A stretch of DNA of 64,000 bases from Flavobacterium sp. HSC-32F16. GTDB taxonomy: Bacteria > Bacteroidota > Bacteroidia > Flavobacteriales > Flavobacteriaceae. The notes below the pieces were generated by a model. The model was given only the letters and a program-made list of their open reading frames with translations. It searched no databases and had not been told where the DNA came from. Made by a program: the position numbers and the translations under genes. The stretch's first letter is position 1; each line of letters starts with the position of its first letter. The stretch is from positions 1 to 64,000 of the forward strand of contig NZ_JALKAC010000011.1 in the NCBI RefSeq assembly GCF_024171645.1, in the 5' to 3' direction. Shown here piece after piece: positions 42,871 through 52,413 of the stretch.

Positions 42871-43719
42871 ATGAAAAAATTAATGTTGAGCTTATTTATA
42901 GCTTTTGGATTGAATGGATGCTCGATTAATAACGATGACTTTAATGTAAACTGCGGCAGCGACGAATATGTATCTTTTACAGGTATTCCTTTTTTATGTA
43001 ATTACAGTGTAAAAACACAGCAAAATAACCCTACTGCATATGTGTTAGAATCTCAGGAAAAACTGGAAACTTATTTTACCAAACATGAAAATACTTGTCC
43101 GGTAGCCAGCGATCCTACCATTGATTTTAGCAAAAATTTATTTGTCGGCGTTTTTGCAGGAGCAAAACCTACGAGCGGTTATGCTATAAAAATAACTACA
43201 ATTGTAGAAAACAGCTGCCAGATTACTATTAATTTTAATGAAAAAGCACCTCTTGCAGGAGAAAATATTACGCAGGCTCCAACTTATCCTTCAGATTTTA
43301 TATTGATTCCAAAAACTACGAAACCTATCTATTTTAATAAAACTAACGAAAGTCCGGACAATGTTGTAATTGGAAGTTTTGGCACTGCAAATTCTTTCTT
43401 TCAGGTAAATGATTACAGTATTTTGAATTTTCAGAATGTAGCAACGGGTAAATACGATTTTAACCAATACAGATATATTGCAAAAGCAAAAAGAGGCGAT
43501 TATACTTTATTATTAAAAAGTGTTCCTGCCGAGATCCTGGCTTTAAAAGGACAAACAAAAACATACGGAACTCCTGATACAACAGGTATTTACTTTGAAT
43601 TACGTCAGGGAACTAACGTAACTAAAGTTTATATTGATATTAATGACACTGCAGATCAAAGTACTGAAGTAAAAGCATTTAAAAAAGCGCTTCAAGATAA
43701 AATTACAAGCTTAAAATAA
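42871..43719 (+). CDS. Lipoprotein with PrcB-like C-terminal domain
   Basis: A 282-residue lipoprotein: signal peptide ends GLNGC (C17). The middle region (about 105-150) resembles the C-terminal domain of the PrcB subunit of Treponema dentilisin (LFVGVFAGAKPTSGYAIKIT, with the TSGY core), a protein-binding module of protease complexes. The rest is unassigned beta-rich sequence. Function unknown. It lies 9 nt before a small secreted protein gene in the same direction. Confidence 0.75.
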   Translation: MKKLMLSLFIAFGLNGCSINNDDFNVNCGSDEYVSFTGIPFLCNYSVKTQQNNPTAYVLESQEKLETYFTKHENTCPVASDPTIDFSKNLFVGVFAGAKPTSGYAIKITTIVENSCQITINFNEKAPLAGENITQAPTYPSDFILIPKTTKPIYFNKTNESPDNVVIGSFGTANSFFQVNDYSILNFQNVATGKYDFNQYRYIAKAKRGDYTLLLKSVPAEILALKGQTKTYGTPDTTGIYFELRQGTNVTKVYIDINDTADQSTEVKAFKKALQDKITSLK

Positions 43720-43727
43720 TCCGCAAC

Positions 43728-44126
43728 ATGAAAAAGCATTTTATATTTTTAATCGCAGTCTGTCTTTTTTCTTCGGCATATTCTTTAGAATCTACAATCG
43801 TAGGTTCTGGTTCGATTGTAAATACCTGGATATGGGAAAAATCAATTGGCGGCGGAACTAATCCGTATACGGCAACTCCAAAATCTATTGGTTTTACCAA
43901 GAAAGTAGTTTTTACTCCCGAAGGAAAAGTAATAACGTATAAGAACAATATTGAAATTAGAGTAAGCAATTATCAAATAGAAAAAGGCACTGGTTTTTCA
44001 GATCAGGCAGAGCATGACTTAATTACTTTTGAAGGGAAAACATATGTTATAGAAAACCTTGATAATCAAAACCTAACAATTGTAAGTAATAATGCCGACG
44101 CTGTTCGAACTATTTACAAAAGATAG
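43728..44126 (+). CDS. Small secreted protein, unknown function
   Basis: A 132-residue exported protein with signal peptide about 1-20 (FLIAVCLFSSAYS). The mature part is beta-rich (IVNTWIWEKSIGGGT, KKVVFTPEGKVITYKNNIEI) and recalls small lipocalin-like domains of Bacteroidota, but no family could be named. It is probably co-transcribed with the PrcB-like lipoprotein and lies just before the sigma-factor operon. Confidence 0.7.
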   Translation: MKKHFIFLIAVCLFSSAYSLESTIVGSGSIVNTWIWEKSIGGGTNPYTATPKSIGFTKKVVFTPEGKVITYKNNIEIRVSNYQIEKGTGFSDQAEHDLITFEGKTYVIENLDNQNLTIVSNNADAVRTIYKR

Positions 44127-44177
44127 TTTTGTAAGCCTATAAAAACTATTTTTGCAAAACCAAAAGCAACCATTTTC

Positions 44178-44729
44178 TTGAAAGACGATTTAGAAAAATA
44201 TATTAAGCTGTGCATGAAAAATGACAGAGAGGGACAACTGAAAATTTATCAGTTGTTCTCTCCTGTTTTATATGGTATCTGCTTAAAATATATGAAGAAC
44301 GAAGATGATGCAAAGGATGTTTTTCAGGAAGCCTTTGTGATTGTTTTTCAGAAAATAAACCAATACAAATTTGAAGGAAGTTTTGAAGGATGGCTCAAAC
44401 GAATCTTTATTAATAAACTCATCGAGACCTTAAATAAAAAGAAAAAAGAAAATTTCTTTTTGGATGTTTTTGATCCGGATACAGATTTTGTTGAAGAAGA
44501 AGAACTGGAAGTACTCCCAATAGAACAGGAAAAATTATTAGAATACATACGGGATTTACCTGATCAATATAGAACGGTTTTTAACCTGTATGTTTTTGAA
44601 AAAATGAAGCACAAAGAAATCGCCGATTTATTAAAAATTTCAGAAGGAACATCAAAATCAAATTTAAATAGGGCGAAGCACATTTTGCAAAAAAAAATAT
44701 TGAGCATAAAAAATTTTAAGACAGCATGA
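44178..44729 (+). CDS. ECF RNA polymerase sigma factor
   Basis: A 183-residue extracytoplasmic-function sigma factor. Region 2 spans about 12-85 (YGICLKYMKNEDDAKDVFQEAFVIVFQ, FEGWLKRIFINKLIE), and region 4 about 118-175 (LPDQYRTVFNLYVFEKMKHKEIADLL, GTSKSNLNRAKHIL). The start used is TTG at 44178 (L/MKDDLEKYIKLC); an ATG at 44214 would lose the first conserved residues. Its stop overlaps the next start (ATGA), so the downstream membrane protein, its probable anti-sigma, is translationally coupled. Confidence 0.9.
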   Translation: MKDDLEKYIKLCMKNDREGQLKIYQLFSPVLYGICLKYMKNEDDAKDVFQEAFVIVFQKINQYKFEGSFEGWLKRIFINKLIETLNKKKKENFFLDVFDPDTDFVEEEELEVLPIEQEKLLEYIRDLPDQYRTVFNLYVFEKMKHKEIADLLKISEGTSKSNLNRAKHILQKKILSIKNFKTA

Positions 44730-46603
44730 AGAAGCACAAAATAGAAGATATTTTTTCATCAATGGAAGACTTTTCGAGTGTTCCGCCTCCTGAATTGTGG
44801 GGTCAGATTGAAGAAAAACTAGATAAACCTAAAAAGAAAAAGAGAGTTATTCTTTGGTGGTCGGCTGCTGCATGCTTATTATTAGGCTTAATGCTTCCGT
44901 CTGTTTTACATTTTTCTTCTAGTGATAAACCGACAAACACAATTCAAAACAACACTTTGAACAACAACAGCGTTGTTCTCGATCAGAAAGAAAACAATGC
45001 CGAAAAAACAAACGAAAGTACAGATCGCTCTATAGAAAACGATATCAATAATCAATCGACAACAAACAATTCGATTTCATCATCAGAAGAAACAGCAACT
45101 CAATCAAACAATTCATTAAATAAAACTCAGGAAACAGAAACTGTTCAGGCTGATTCTCAAAACAACACAAACAACAATTCATTTGCTCCTAAATCAAAAG
45201 GAACAAAAAATACATTCAATAACAATACAGCTGCAGCTGAAAAATCAGTAACACCTCTCAAAGAAAAGAGATTTAATACGGATTCTAAAAATGAGTTTTC
45301 TGGTAATAAAAACGGAAAATCTAATCAGGCTGTAGCCGAAAAAACGAATGTTCCTGCTAAAGAGAATACATTCAATTCGGTTTCAAAAAATCAATTTTCT
45401 GGTAACAAAAACGGAAAATTTAATCAGACTGTAGCCGAAAAAACATTTAGTCCAAATCAGGCTAATCGTTTCAATTCGGCATCAAAAAGTCAATTATCAG
45501 ATATTGAAAGAAAAAATGCAGACAAAGTTCTTGCTGAGAAAACTTTTACTTCGGGTAAACAAAATAAATTTAATGCTGCGTCGAAAAATCAAATTTCAAA
45601 TTCAATTTTTGAAAATGTTCCAACTTCAAAAAACAGTAACAATATTGCATTTACAGCTTCAAATTCTGCTTTAAATGGCAGTAAAAATGCTTTAAATTCA
45701 AATAAAGAAAAACAAAACATTCAGAAAACAGGAACCGATAAAAGTATTGCGAGTGTTCAAAAAGACAACTCAAAAAGCAATTCAGCTTTTACGAATGTGA
45801 ATGCTTTAAGCAAAAAAGATTCTGCACAGCTGGCCGAACTTCAAAATCTGGAAAAAGGAATTGTGACTCCGGAAGAGGACAAAAAGAAAAAAGAAGATAA
45901 ATTGCTTTCTAAAACTGACAAATGGGCTTTACAGCTTTTTGCTGGTGTTGCAAATTCTGAAAATTATAAAAACAATAAAACGTTAGGTAACGTAAACGAT
46001 TCTAAGCAAAGTAACTCGTATGGTGTAAAAACGCAGTATAAAATCAATAAAAAATGGGCGGTTGCTTCTGGATTCAAGATTAATGAATTAGGGCAAAGTG
46101 TTGCGAATGTTTCGTATTATAATGCCAAAAGCAGTGCTCTTTTTACTCCGGTTGATTATTTTGCCCAAAGTTCAAGCCCAACGCAATTTACCAGTGATGC
46201 CAATTATGTGCTGGTTTCAAATAATGCAAAAGAAGCTATAAACAGTAACAATATTCAAACTGGTAATTTAGACCAGAATCTGCGATATTTAGAAATGCCT
46301 TTAGAGGTTTCGTATTCGGTTTTCAACAGAAACAAAACGAGTATTAATTTAAATACCGGAGCATTTGTTGGTAAATTAATTTCGAATAATGTGGCTTTGG
46401 ACGGGACTTCTATTGGAGAAAATATAAATGCAAACGATTATGTGTATGGTTCTACTTTGAGCAGTACAATTCAGTATCGTGTTTACAAAAAAACAAACGT
46501 TTTTGTAGAACCGGCTGTAAATTATTATGCAAATCCGCTGAACAGTCAGTCTTTCAACCAGTTTCAATGGGGCTTTAATTTCGGCTTAAATGTTAATTTT
46601 TAA
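44726..46603 (+). CDS. Putative dual-membrane-spanning anti-sigma factor
   Basis: A 625-residue protein coupled to the sigma gene by an ATGA overlap. Cytoplasmic residues 1-40 (MEDFSSVPPPELWGQIEEKL) look like a short anti-sigma helix. One membrane helix follows (41-60). A long, Asn/Ser/Lys-rich disordered stretch (about 65-390) includes about four repeats of roughly 33-35 residues built on FNxxSKNQxS and AEKT. The last 230 residues (about 395-625) alternate aromatic and polar like an outer-membrane beta-barrel and end WGFNFGLNVNF. Such proteins were described in Bacteroides as dual membrane-spanning anti-sigma factors, as I recall. The topology is inferred. Confidence 0.8.
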   Translation: MKKHKIEDIFSSMEDFSSVPPPELWGQIEEKLDKPKKKKRVILWWSAAACLLLGLMLPSVLHFSSSDKPTNTIQNNTLNNNSVVLDQKENNAEKTNESTDRSIENDINNQSTTNNSISSSEETATQSNNSLNKTQETETVQADSQNNTNNNSFAPKSKGTKNTFNNNTAAAEKSVTPLKEKRFNTDSKNEFSGNKNGKSNQAVAEKTNVPAKENTFNSVSKNQFSGNKNGKFNQTVAEKTFSPNQANRFNSASKSQLSDIERKNADKVLAEKTFTSGKQNKFNAASKNQISNSIFENVPTSKNSNNIAFTASNSALNGSKNALNSNKEKQNIQKTGTDKSIASVQKDNSKSNSAFTNVNALSKKDSAQLAELQNLEKGIVTPEEDKKKKEDKLLSKTDKWALQLFAGVANSENYKNNKTLGNVNDSKQSNSYGVKTQYKINKKWAVASGFKINELGQSVANVSYYNAKSSALFTPVDYFAQSSSPTQFTSDANYVLVSNNAKEAINSNNIQTGNLDQNLRYLEMPLEVSYSVFNRNKTSINLNTGAFVGKLISNNVALDGTSIGENINANDYVYGSTLSSTIQYRVYKKTNVFVEPAVNYYANPLNSQSFNQFQWGFNFGLNVNF

Positions 46604-46644
46604 TACGGTATTTTTTCGTAATTTCGAAAAAACACTTCACTAAA

Positions 46645-47172
46645 ATGACTTTTAAAAAGAATTGGGAAAACTCAAAATCTCTTCCCAAAAATTTACTTAC
46701 TGCCAAAGAATTGGTTTATGACGTCTGCGGTTTTGAATGTTCTGAACCTCAACCCGAAAAGGAAAGTCAGGAATATGATGCTTTAGATTTTAAAATCGGC
46801 GAAAGCCAGATTAAATTTAGATCGGCTAAAATTACGCCCACAAAAACAGGTCAGTTTGTAACTTTATGGAAGCGAAATATAAGCGGTATCATCGAACCTT
46901 TTGATTACACCGATAATATAGATTTTATTATTGTAAGCGTTCAAAAAGAGGATTTATTGGGGCAGTTTATTTTTCCGAAAGATATTTTACTTAAAAAAGG
47001 AATTTTCACAACAGAAAAGAAAGAAGGAATAAGAGCTGCCAGAGTTTATCCGCCTTGGGATGAAACAACGAGCAAACAGGCTCAAAAAACGCAGCAATGG
47101 CAGTTAGATTATTTCTTATCTGTTTCTACAAAAACAGATAGCAGCAGAGCTAATTTTTTACTTGGCAGATAA
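46645..47172 (+). CDS. MepB-family protein
   Basis: A 175-residue soluble protein of the MepB family (named from the staphylococcal mep operon), whose function is not established. Recognisable features are the FKNW start, YDVCGFECSEPQPEKESQEYDA, IKFRSAKITPTKTGQFVTLWKR and GIRAARVYPPWDETTSKQAQKTQ. There is no signal peptide. It stands alone, with a terminator just after it. Confidence 0.85.
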   Translation: MTFKKNWENSKSLPKNLLTAKELVYDVCGFECSEPQPEKESQEYDALDFKIGESQIKFRSAKITPTKTGQFVTLWKRNISGIIEPFDYTDNIDFIIVSVQKEDLLGQFIFPKDILLKKGIFTTEKKEGIRAARVYPPWDETTSKQAQKTQQWQLDYFLSVSTKTDSSRANFLLGR

Positions 47173-47177
47173 ATATA

Positions 47178-47213
47178 AAAAAGGCAGTTCGAATTTTGAA
47201 CTGCCTTTTTTAA
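47178..47213. terminator. Bidirectional terminator after mepB
   Basis: AAAGGCAGTTC pairs with GAACTGCCTTT, with A and T tracts on both sides. It serves the MepB gene and, on the minus strand, the T9SS nuclease ending at 47229. Confidence 0.85.
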
Positions 47214-47228
47214 TTTATATAAACTTGA

Positions 47229-50200
47229 TTATTTTTTCAGAATTTTACTTTTGTAAACTACTTTATTATTTTCTGATAAAGTGTAAATGTAAAGTCCTGA
47301 ATTTAAATTACGCAAAGACATTACGGTTGTGTTTACATCTTCATTACTTTGAATATCGATTGGATTTCCTAATACACGTCCGTTTAAATCGTAAAGTCTT
47401 AATTTAAGATTTTTGCTTTGGTTGGTTTTTACTGCAAAATTGATAACATCAGATGTAGGATTTGGATAGGCTTTTACGTAGAATCCGTTTTTGGTCCCAA
47501 AATCTGGTGTCGAAAGTACATCTTCTTTCAATTCAAAACGGGCAATTACCGGTCCGTGATCTGAGGTTGTTGTTGTGTAATTTGGAATATCGTTACGAGG
47601 ATCATAAACTGCAATTGATTTATCAATATATTCATCATTCAATTCATTTGAAATTAAGATATGGTCCAAAAACCCTCCAGAACTTAAAAAACTATAAGCT
47701 CCTGCCTGGCTGATACCTAATGTTAACGCATTATAACCAGAGGTATCTTCTACAAATTTTTGATAAGATGATGGAGTACTTGCATTTCCAACCCATTTTT
47801 TTACATCATCATTAAAATCTCCTAAAAGTATTAAATTTGAATCGGGATACTCCACATCCAAAGCATCTTTTAAATATTCAACATCATATTTACGCTGATT
47901 ATATTTCGCTATATCAGTACCGCTGTTTGCACGTGCATGAAGATTAATCAGATTAATTTCTTTTTTAATGCCGCCAATATTGGTTTCTATCTGAACTAAA
48001 TAAGGAAGACGTCCTGATGAGAAAAAACTATCATCGTTAAGTTCCGGAGTTTCAGAACCCGGATAACCTGGTAAAACTACCGTGTTAGCACGAACTTGAT
48101 CATATAAATCTTTAAATAATACTTTTGTATTTTTTACAGTTGTTGTTTGTGTATTATAAAGAACTACTAATTTTTGAGGCGGGAAATTTGCTTGAGGAGG
48201 ATTGAAGGAATATGACCATGAAGTAGAAGTTACTTTGTCAAATGTTTTTCCATTGGTATTAATTTTTCCAATTAAAATATCAATCGAAGGATCATCAGAA
48301 ACTTCCTGAACTACATAAACATCTGCGTTTAATTTGTTCATTACTTTAGCTACATTTTCTATTTGTAAAGCGTCGTTTGTTGGTCCAAATTCTACTCCGT
48401 CAGAACCTTTTACATCGGTTCCAAAAAATTCTAAATTATAAGTTACTACATCAAAAGTATCTTCTTTTAGTATTGAAGATCCAGTGAACAAACCAATTTG
48501 TTTGTTAAGTGATGTTCCTGTTATCGTTAGCACACCAGAAATTGCTGCTTCTTTAGCTGTTGGTGTAAATCTTGCATAAACTGTTTTCCCGGCTGTTGCA
48601 TCTGTAGAAGAAACGATAATACTTGATCCAAATGAAATATTATCTAATGATAATTGGTACGATATCGGAGCTTCAATAGTTATATCATCATAGCCCGCTG
48701 CTGTAAAAATAAATGACTGACTAGCAGAAACGGAATTTGGACTTACATCTGCAAAATCTAAAATTGGATTCGAATCAATATATTGTGCTTCATTTGTAAT
48801 AGCAAAGTCATCAAAAGACCATTCTGCAGCGTTACCATTTCCACCAGAAGTTGTTTCGTAAACCCAAGCTAAATAAGTATGGTCTGTTTTATAAGCAGTT
48901 AAATTTATATACTGTGACTTTGCATAAGTTCCTGTATTACCCGGGAATTTACCGTCTAAAGGCATCCAGGTTGCTGTATTTGGAGCACTTACTCCATCAT
49001 AATCTGTAGAAACCATTAATTTTAAAGATGGTCCATCATAAAATTGACGAGAATAAAAAGATAACAATGGAATCTGATTAAAGCTATCCAAACGTAATCT
49101 TGGAGAAATCAACCAGTCTTTACTTGCTCCGTTATCTGAGAATCCATTTATTAAAACAGCTCCCGTTCCAGAATTAACATTTCGTGACTGAGTAGTATGA
49201 GACCATTTGTTTACAGGACCTGCTTCATTATATTGTGACCATTTGCTGTTTGTAAAAACATTTACGTCATCAAAATTTTGTACAAATGGATTTACTCCAA
49301 AAGCAGTTAGGTTAACCGTCTTAGTCGTACCACCTGTAGTTTGATGAGTGATAGAACCTGTAAAGTTTCCAACTGAAGTTGGAGTGAATTTTACATAAAC
49401 TGTTGGGGCTGCATTAGAGTCAAAATCAGAAGGAACAAATGTTAAAGATGATGAGTATGCTGCATTATCTTTTGAAATCACAAAAGCCCCTGAAGCAGTA
49501 ACCTCTACATTCGCAGTAAGATTAGAAGCTCCTATTTGATAATTTTTAATTAAAGGATCAAAATTGGGTTCTGTACCACCTAAATTTAATACCGCAACTG
49601 ATGGAGATATTGCTGGAGGAATAACATTTAGTGTTGTAACATCTATTCTACTTACTGCTGCTTGTACATTATTATAAGGATCCTCAGAAATAGAGAAAAC
49701 AGAATAAGCAGTACTTAAAGTTAACCCTGAAAAACTTTTTAGATATTCAAGAGCTGGATTTGTTACATCAAAAACCCCTGATTGTAATGCTGTATCTCCA
49801 TTTGAATCCTGTCCCGCTTTTATTTGTGCAATAGCAGGCTCTGCACTTCCGCCAGGCAGCAAGACATAATATGTTTTACCAACTTCATCAATTTTATTAA
49901 TAAAATCGAAATTTTCTCCCAAGATATTATTAGCTTTTGGGTATCCCGAAACATTGATTGGAGCAAAAAGATCTTTTTGAATATCAATATCATCAATTGC
50001 AAAAGAAGGACGAGAACCTGCACCGCTGACTTGTCTAGAAATCCACCTAATTTGAACTTCTTCCTGATTATTACATTCTGCAGGCAAAGTTACTTTTACG
50101 GTTTGAAGATTTTGCGGTGAAGTAGTATTTCCGGTCTGTAAAATTGTATTATTACTATAAGCTGTTCCCAATAAAGAGGTAAATTCGCCTGTTGTTCCAA

Positions 50201-50678
50201 TACGATATTGTAATACCATTTCGTTTATTCTGCTAGAAACCGGGTTCCCAGCCATCCCATAAGGATTACGAATAGTCATAGCATCATATTTAACCCTTAC
50301 ATTTGTTTGGCCTGATGTTGAAAAAGCAAAACCAATAGTATAATCAACACTTCCAGTATTTAGAAATCCCAGCTTCCCATTATAATTATAAATATTACCC
50401 GCACCAGACGCGCCAGATGCAGCTGAACCAGATGCAACAGCTGCCAAAGCTGCATTCGCTGCAGGTGGAATTGTCTTAAAATTCAATCCTGGCTGTCCGG
50501 TAACTGTCCATCCTTGAAATCCATTCGGATATGTCGTAGTAATACCAACTTCTAATTCATCAAAATTTTGAGTATATGGTATTGTGCGTTTCTCAGGCAT
50601 TGTCTGCGCACTTAACGCGAAGCAATAAAAAAAACCTAAAAAAGTCATCAAATGACGCAAAGAGTAATTATTTTTCAT
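47229..50678 (-). CDS. Large T9SS-secreted extracellular nuclease-like protein
   Basis: A 1149-residue secreted protein. Signal peptide about 1-24. A beta-rich N-terminal half (about 25-735) seems to hold repeated immunoglobulin-like or jellyroll modules (two SFAIDDIDI/WSFDDFAI sites resemble choice-of-anchor domains). An endonuclease/exonuclease/phosphatase domain follows (about 745-1050; DVVTYNLEFFG, VVQEVSDDPSID, INLHARANS, LLGDFNDD, DHGPVIARF). The last 80 residues are a type A T9SS sorting tail (YPNPTSDVINF, LNSGLYIYTL, KSKILKK). It probably degrades extracellular DNA or RNA. A second EEP protein in the window, at 11519, lacks the tail. Confidence 0.9.
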   Translation of the reverse strand: MKNNYSLRHLMTFLGFFYCFALSAQTMPEKRTIPYTQNFDELEVGITTTYPNGFQGWTVTGQPGLNFKTIPPAANAALAAVASGSAASGASGAGNIYNYNGKLGFLNTGSVDYTIGFAFSTSGQTNVRVKYDAMTIRNPYGMAGNPVSSRINEMVLQYRIGTTGEFTSLLGTAYSNNTILQTGNTTSPQNLQTVKVTLPAECNNQEEVQIRWISRQVSGAGSRPSFAIDDIDIQKDLFAPINVSGYPKANNILGENFDFINKIDEVGKTYYVLLPGGSAEPAIAQIKAGQDSNGDTALQSGVFDVTNPALEYLKSFSGLTLSTAYSVFSISEDPYNNVQAAVSRIDVTTLNVIPPAISPSVAVLNLGGTEPNFDPLIKNYQIGASNLTANVEVTASGAFVISKDNAAYSSSLTFVPSDFDSNAAPTVYVKFTPTSVGNFTGSITHQTTGGTTKTVNLTAFGVNPFVQNFDDVNVFTNSKWSQYNEAGPVNKWSHTTQSRNVNSGTGAVLINGFSDNGASKDWLISPRLRLDSFNQIPLLSFYSRQFYDGPSLKLMVSTDYDGVSAPNTATWMPLDGKFPGNTGTYAKSQYINLTAYKTDHTYLAWVYETTSGGNGNAAEWSFDDFAITNEAQYIDSNPILDFADVSPNSVSASQSFIFTAAGYDDITIEAPISYQLSLDNISFGSSIIVSSTDATAGKTVYARFTPTAKEAAISGVLTITGTSLNKQIGLFTGSSILKEDTFDVVTYNLEFFGTDVKGSDGVEFGPTNDALQIENVAKVMNKLNADVYVVQEVSDDPSIDILIGKINTNGKTFDKVTSTSWSYSFNPPQANFPPQKLVVLYNTQTTTVKNTKVLFKDLYDQVRANTVVLPGYPGSETPELNDDSFFSSGRLPYLVQIETNIGGIKKEINLINLHARANSGTDIAKYNQRKYDVEYLKDALDVEYPDSNLILLGDFNDDVKKWVGNASTPSSYQKFVEDTSGYNALTLGISQAGAYSFLSSGGFLDHILISNELNDEYIDKSIAVYDPRNDIPNYTTTTSDHGPVIARFELKEDVLSTPDFGTKNGFYVKAYPNPTSDVINFAVKTNQSKNLKLRLYDLNGRVLGNPIDIQSNEDVNTTVMSLRNLNSGLYIYTLSENNKVVYKSKILKK

Positions 50679-50937
50679 ACGTTTTTTATAATAGAGTTTT
50701 TAGAATTCAAATTTATCTTGTTTAAAGTTAAGAGAATATTGTAAAAACATAAACTTATTGTAAGGTATTTTATAAACATATGTCAGAAAAAATGAGATTT
50801 TTAGCTTTAAATTTTCATTATTCGTCGATATAATGCGTTTTCAAAGATTTTATTGTTGCGGATTTTTTTAGTTTTAATATTTAAAATTAGTAAGAAAATA
50901 CATTTTTATTATTAAAAAAGTTATTTACTTTAAACAA

Positions 50938-50972
50938 AAAAAAGCTGCCCTTAATGAGACAGCTTTTTCGTA
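50938..50972 (-). terminator. Terminator of the SDR gene
   Basis: AAAAAGCTG and CAGCTTTTT enclose a 12-nt loop, just beyond the SDR stop on the minus strand. The rest of 50679-50993 is AT-rich, with no gene seen. Confidence 0.75.
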
Positions 50973-50993
50973 AAATATTTTAGAGTATAAAAG

Positions 50994-51746
50994 TTAAACC
51001 GCGGTATAACCACCATCGGCAATAATATAACTTCCGGTTGTGAAAGAAGATTTTTCAGAACTTAAAAAAGTTACCAATTCGGCAATTTCTTCTGCAGTTC
51101 CTAAACGATTCATTGGGGCTTTTGCCGCAACAGCATTCATGGCATCATTATTCAAATTATCTTTTAACAGTGCTGTCTCTATATAACCCGGACCAACAGC
51201 GTTACATCTAATTTTTTTCTGAGCATATTCTACCGCAATATTTTTAGTTAAACCTACAACTCCATGTTTTGAAGCTGTGTAAGCCGGACTTAATGGCGCC
51301 GCAACCTGACCGTGAATAGATGCTATATTAACGATACTGCCGCCGCCGTTTTTTTCCATTTGTTCTAATTGATAACGGCAGGCATAAAAAACACCGCTTA
51401 AATTAAGTGCAATCACGCGATCCCAGTCTTCCGGTTCGTATTCTCCGGTTGGCTTTGCCGGTCCGCCCATTCCTGCGTTATTACAGGTAATATCTAGTCG
51501 GCCGTATTTAGAAACCGTTACCTCAACCATCCTTTTATTATCAATTGCACTCGACGAATCTCCTTTTACAAAAAAAGCTTCTCCGCCACTATCCTTTATA
51601 ACTTTTACGGTTTCCTCTCCATGCTCTACATTAATATCCGAAATTACAACTTTTGCTCCTTCTCGAGCGTAAGCTTCTGCCACTGCGCGTCCAATTCCTG
51701 AACCACCGCCAGATACAAAAGCTACCTTGTTTTCTAAAAGTGCCAT
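50994..51746 (-). CDS. Classical SDR-family oxidoreductase
   Basis: A 250-residue short-chain dehydrogenase. It shows the NAD(P) motif GGGSGIGRAVAEAY (13-26), D37 after beta-2 favouring NAD (VVISDINV), NNAGMGG, and the catalytic S-Y-K (VNIASIHGQVAA, YTASKHG). Substrate unknown; the sequence resembles 3-oxoacyl-ACP reductase and glucose dehydrogenase groups equally. It stands alone. Confidence 0.92.
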   Translation of the reverse strand: MALLENKVAFVSGGGSGIGRAVAEAYAREGAKVVISDINVEHGEETVKVIKDSGGEAFFVKGDSSSAIDNKRMVEVTVSKYGRLDITCNNAGMGGPAKPTGEYEPEDWDRVIALNLSGVFYACRYQLEQMEKNGGGSIVNIASIHGQVAAPLSPAYTASKHGVVGLTKNIAVEYAQKKIRCNAVGPGYIETALLKDNLNNDAMNAVAAKAPMNRLGTAEEIAELVTFLSSEKSSFTTGSYIIADGGYTAV

Positions 51747-51898
51747 TTTTTATATATTTAAAAATTTTGTTTTCTAAATTTACGAAGATATCGTCTGCTG
51801 ACCATGAGAAAAACCGAGTTTAGAATAAGATTAAGACTTTATCATAATCAAATGTTATTTCACATTAAAATCACATAAATGAGCGCATTTTTTCTTAT

Positions 51899-52273
51899 CT
51901 AATTATCCTCATCCAATTTCATATTGCCTCGATCTTCATGATTGTCAGGATGTGAATTTGGATAACGATTTGGTGTTACATCTGAATTTCGATCTTTATT
52001 TTCTACCGTTTTTTTGGCTTCTTCTTCAGATGAAACACCTCGGCTTGCATTTGGGTTATTCGGATTTACATCATCTTTGACTTTTTTTATATCTTCATTT
52101 TCATCCCTGGCTCTTTCTACAACTTCTTTATTGCCTTCCGTATCTGTTACTACTTCTTTTTTTAAATTGGCATCATCTGCTTTTTTGTCGTGCGAAATAT
52201 TTTTGCCTTTCGTTTCGTCTATATCTTTTTGTACTCCGTTTATTTTTTTAGAGCCTAAATTATTAGTTTCCAT
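51899..52273 (-). CDS. Highly charged disordered protein
   Basis: A 124-residue protein of Lys, Asp, Glu and Asn, with no hydrophobic segment. It has short KKxDD-type and VVERARDENED segments, suggesting a hydrophilin or stress-related disordered protein. The sequence cannot be assigned to a family. It resembles in composition the protein at 23041. It has an ordinary ATG start and is divergent from the pseudouridine synthase gene. Confidence 0.65.
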   Translation of the reverse strand: METNNLGSKKINGVQKDIDETKGKNISHDKKADDANLKKEVVTDTEGNKEVVERARDENEDIKKVKDDVNPNNPNASRGVSSEEEAKKTVENKDRNSDVTPNRYPNSHPDNHEDRGNMKLDEDN

Positions 52274-52413
52274 ATCCTTATTATTTGAGTTTATATCCTA
52301 ATATTACGAATTCTAAATTTTAAAAGAAAATGGTTTAACATTGCTTTTGGTTTATGATAAGATTATTTCTAATGCCGATAAAACAAAGTTATCTTTGCAA
52401 AAAAAATATAAAA

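Noticed and set aside
44726..46603. Asn/Ser-rich linker of the anti-sigma-like protein as a sequencing or assembly artefact
   Set aside because: The repeats are imperfect, stay in frame and lie between two well-formed domains, so they look genuine.
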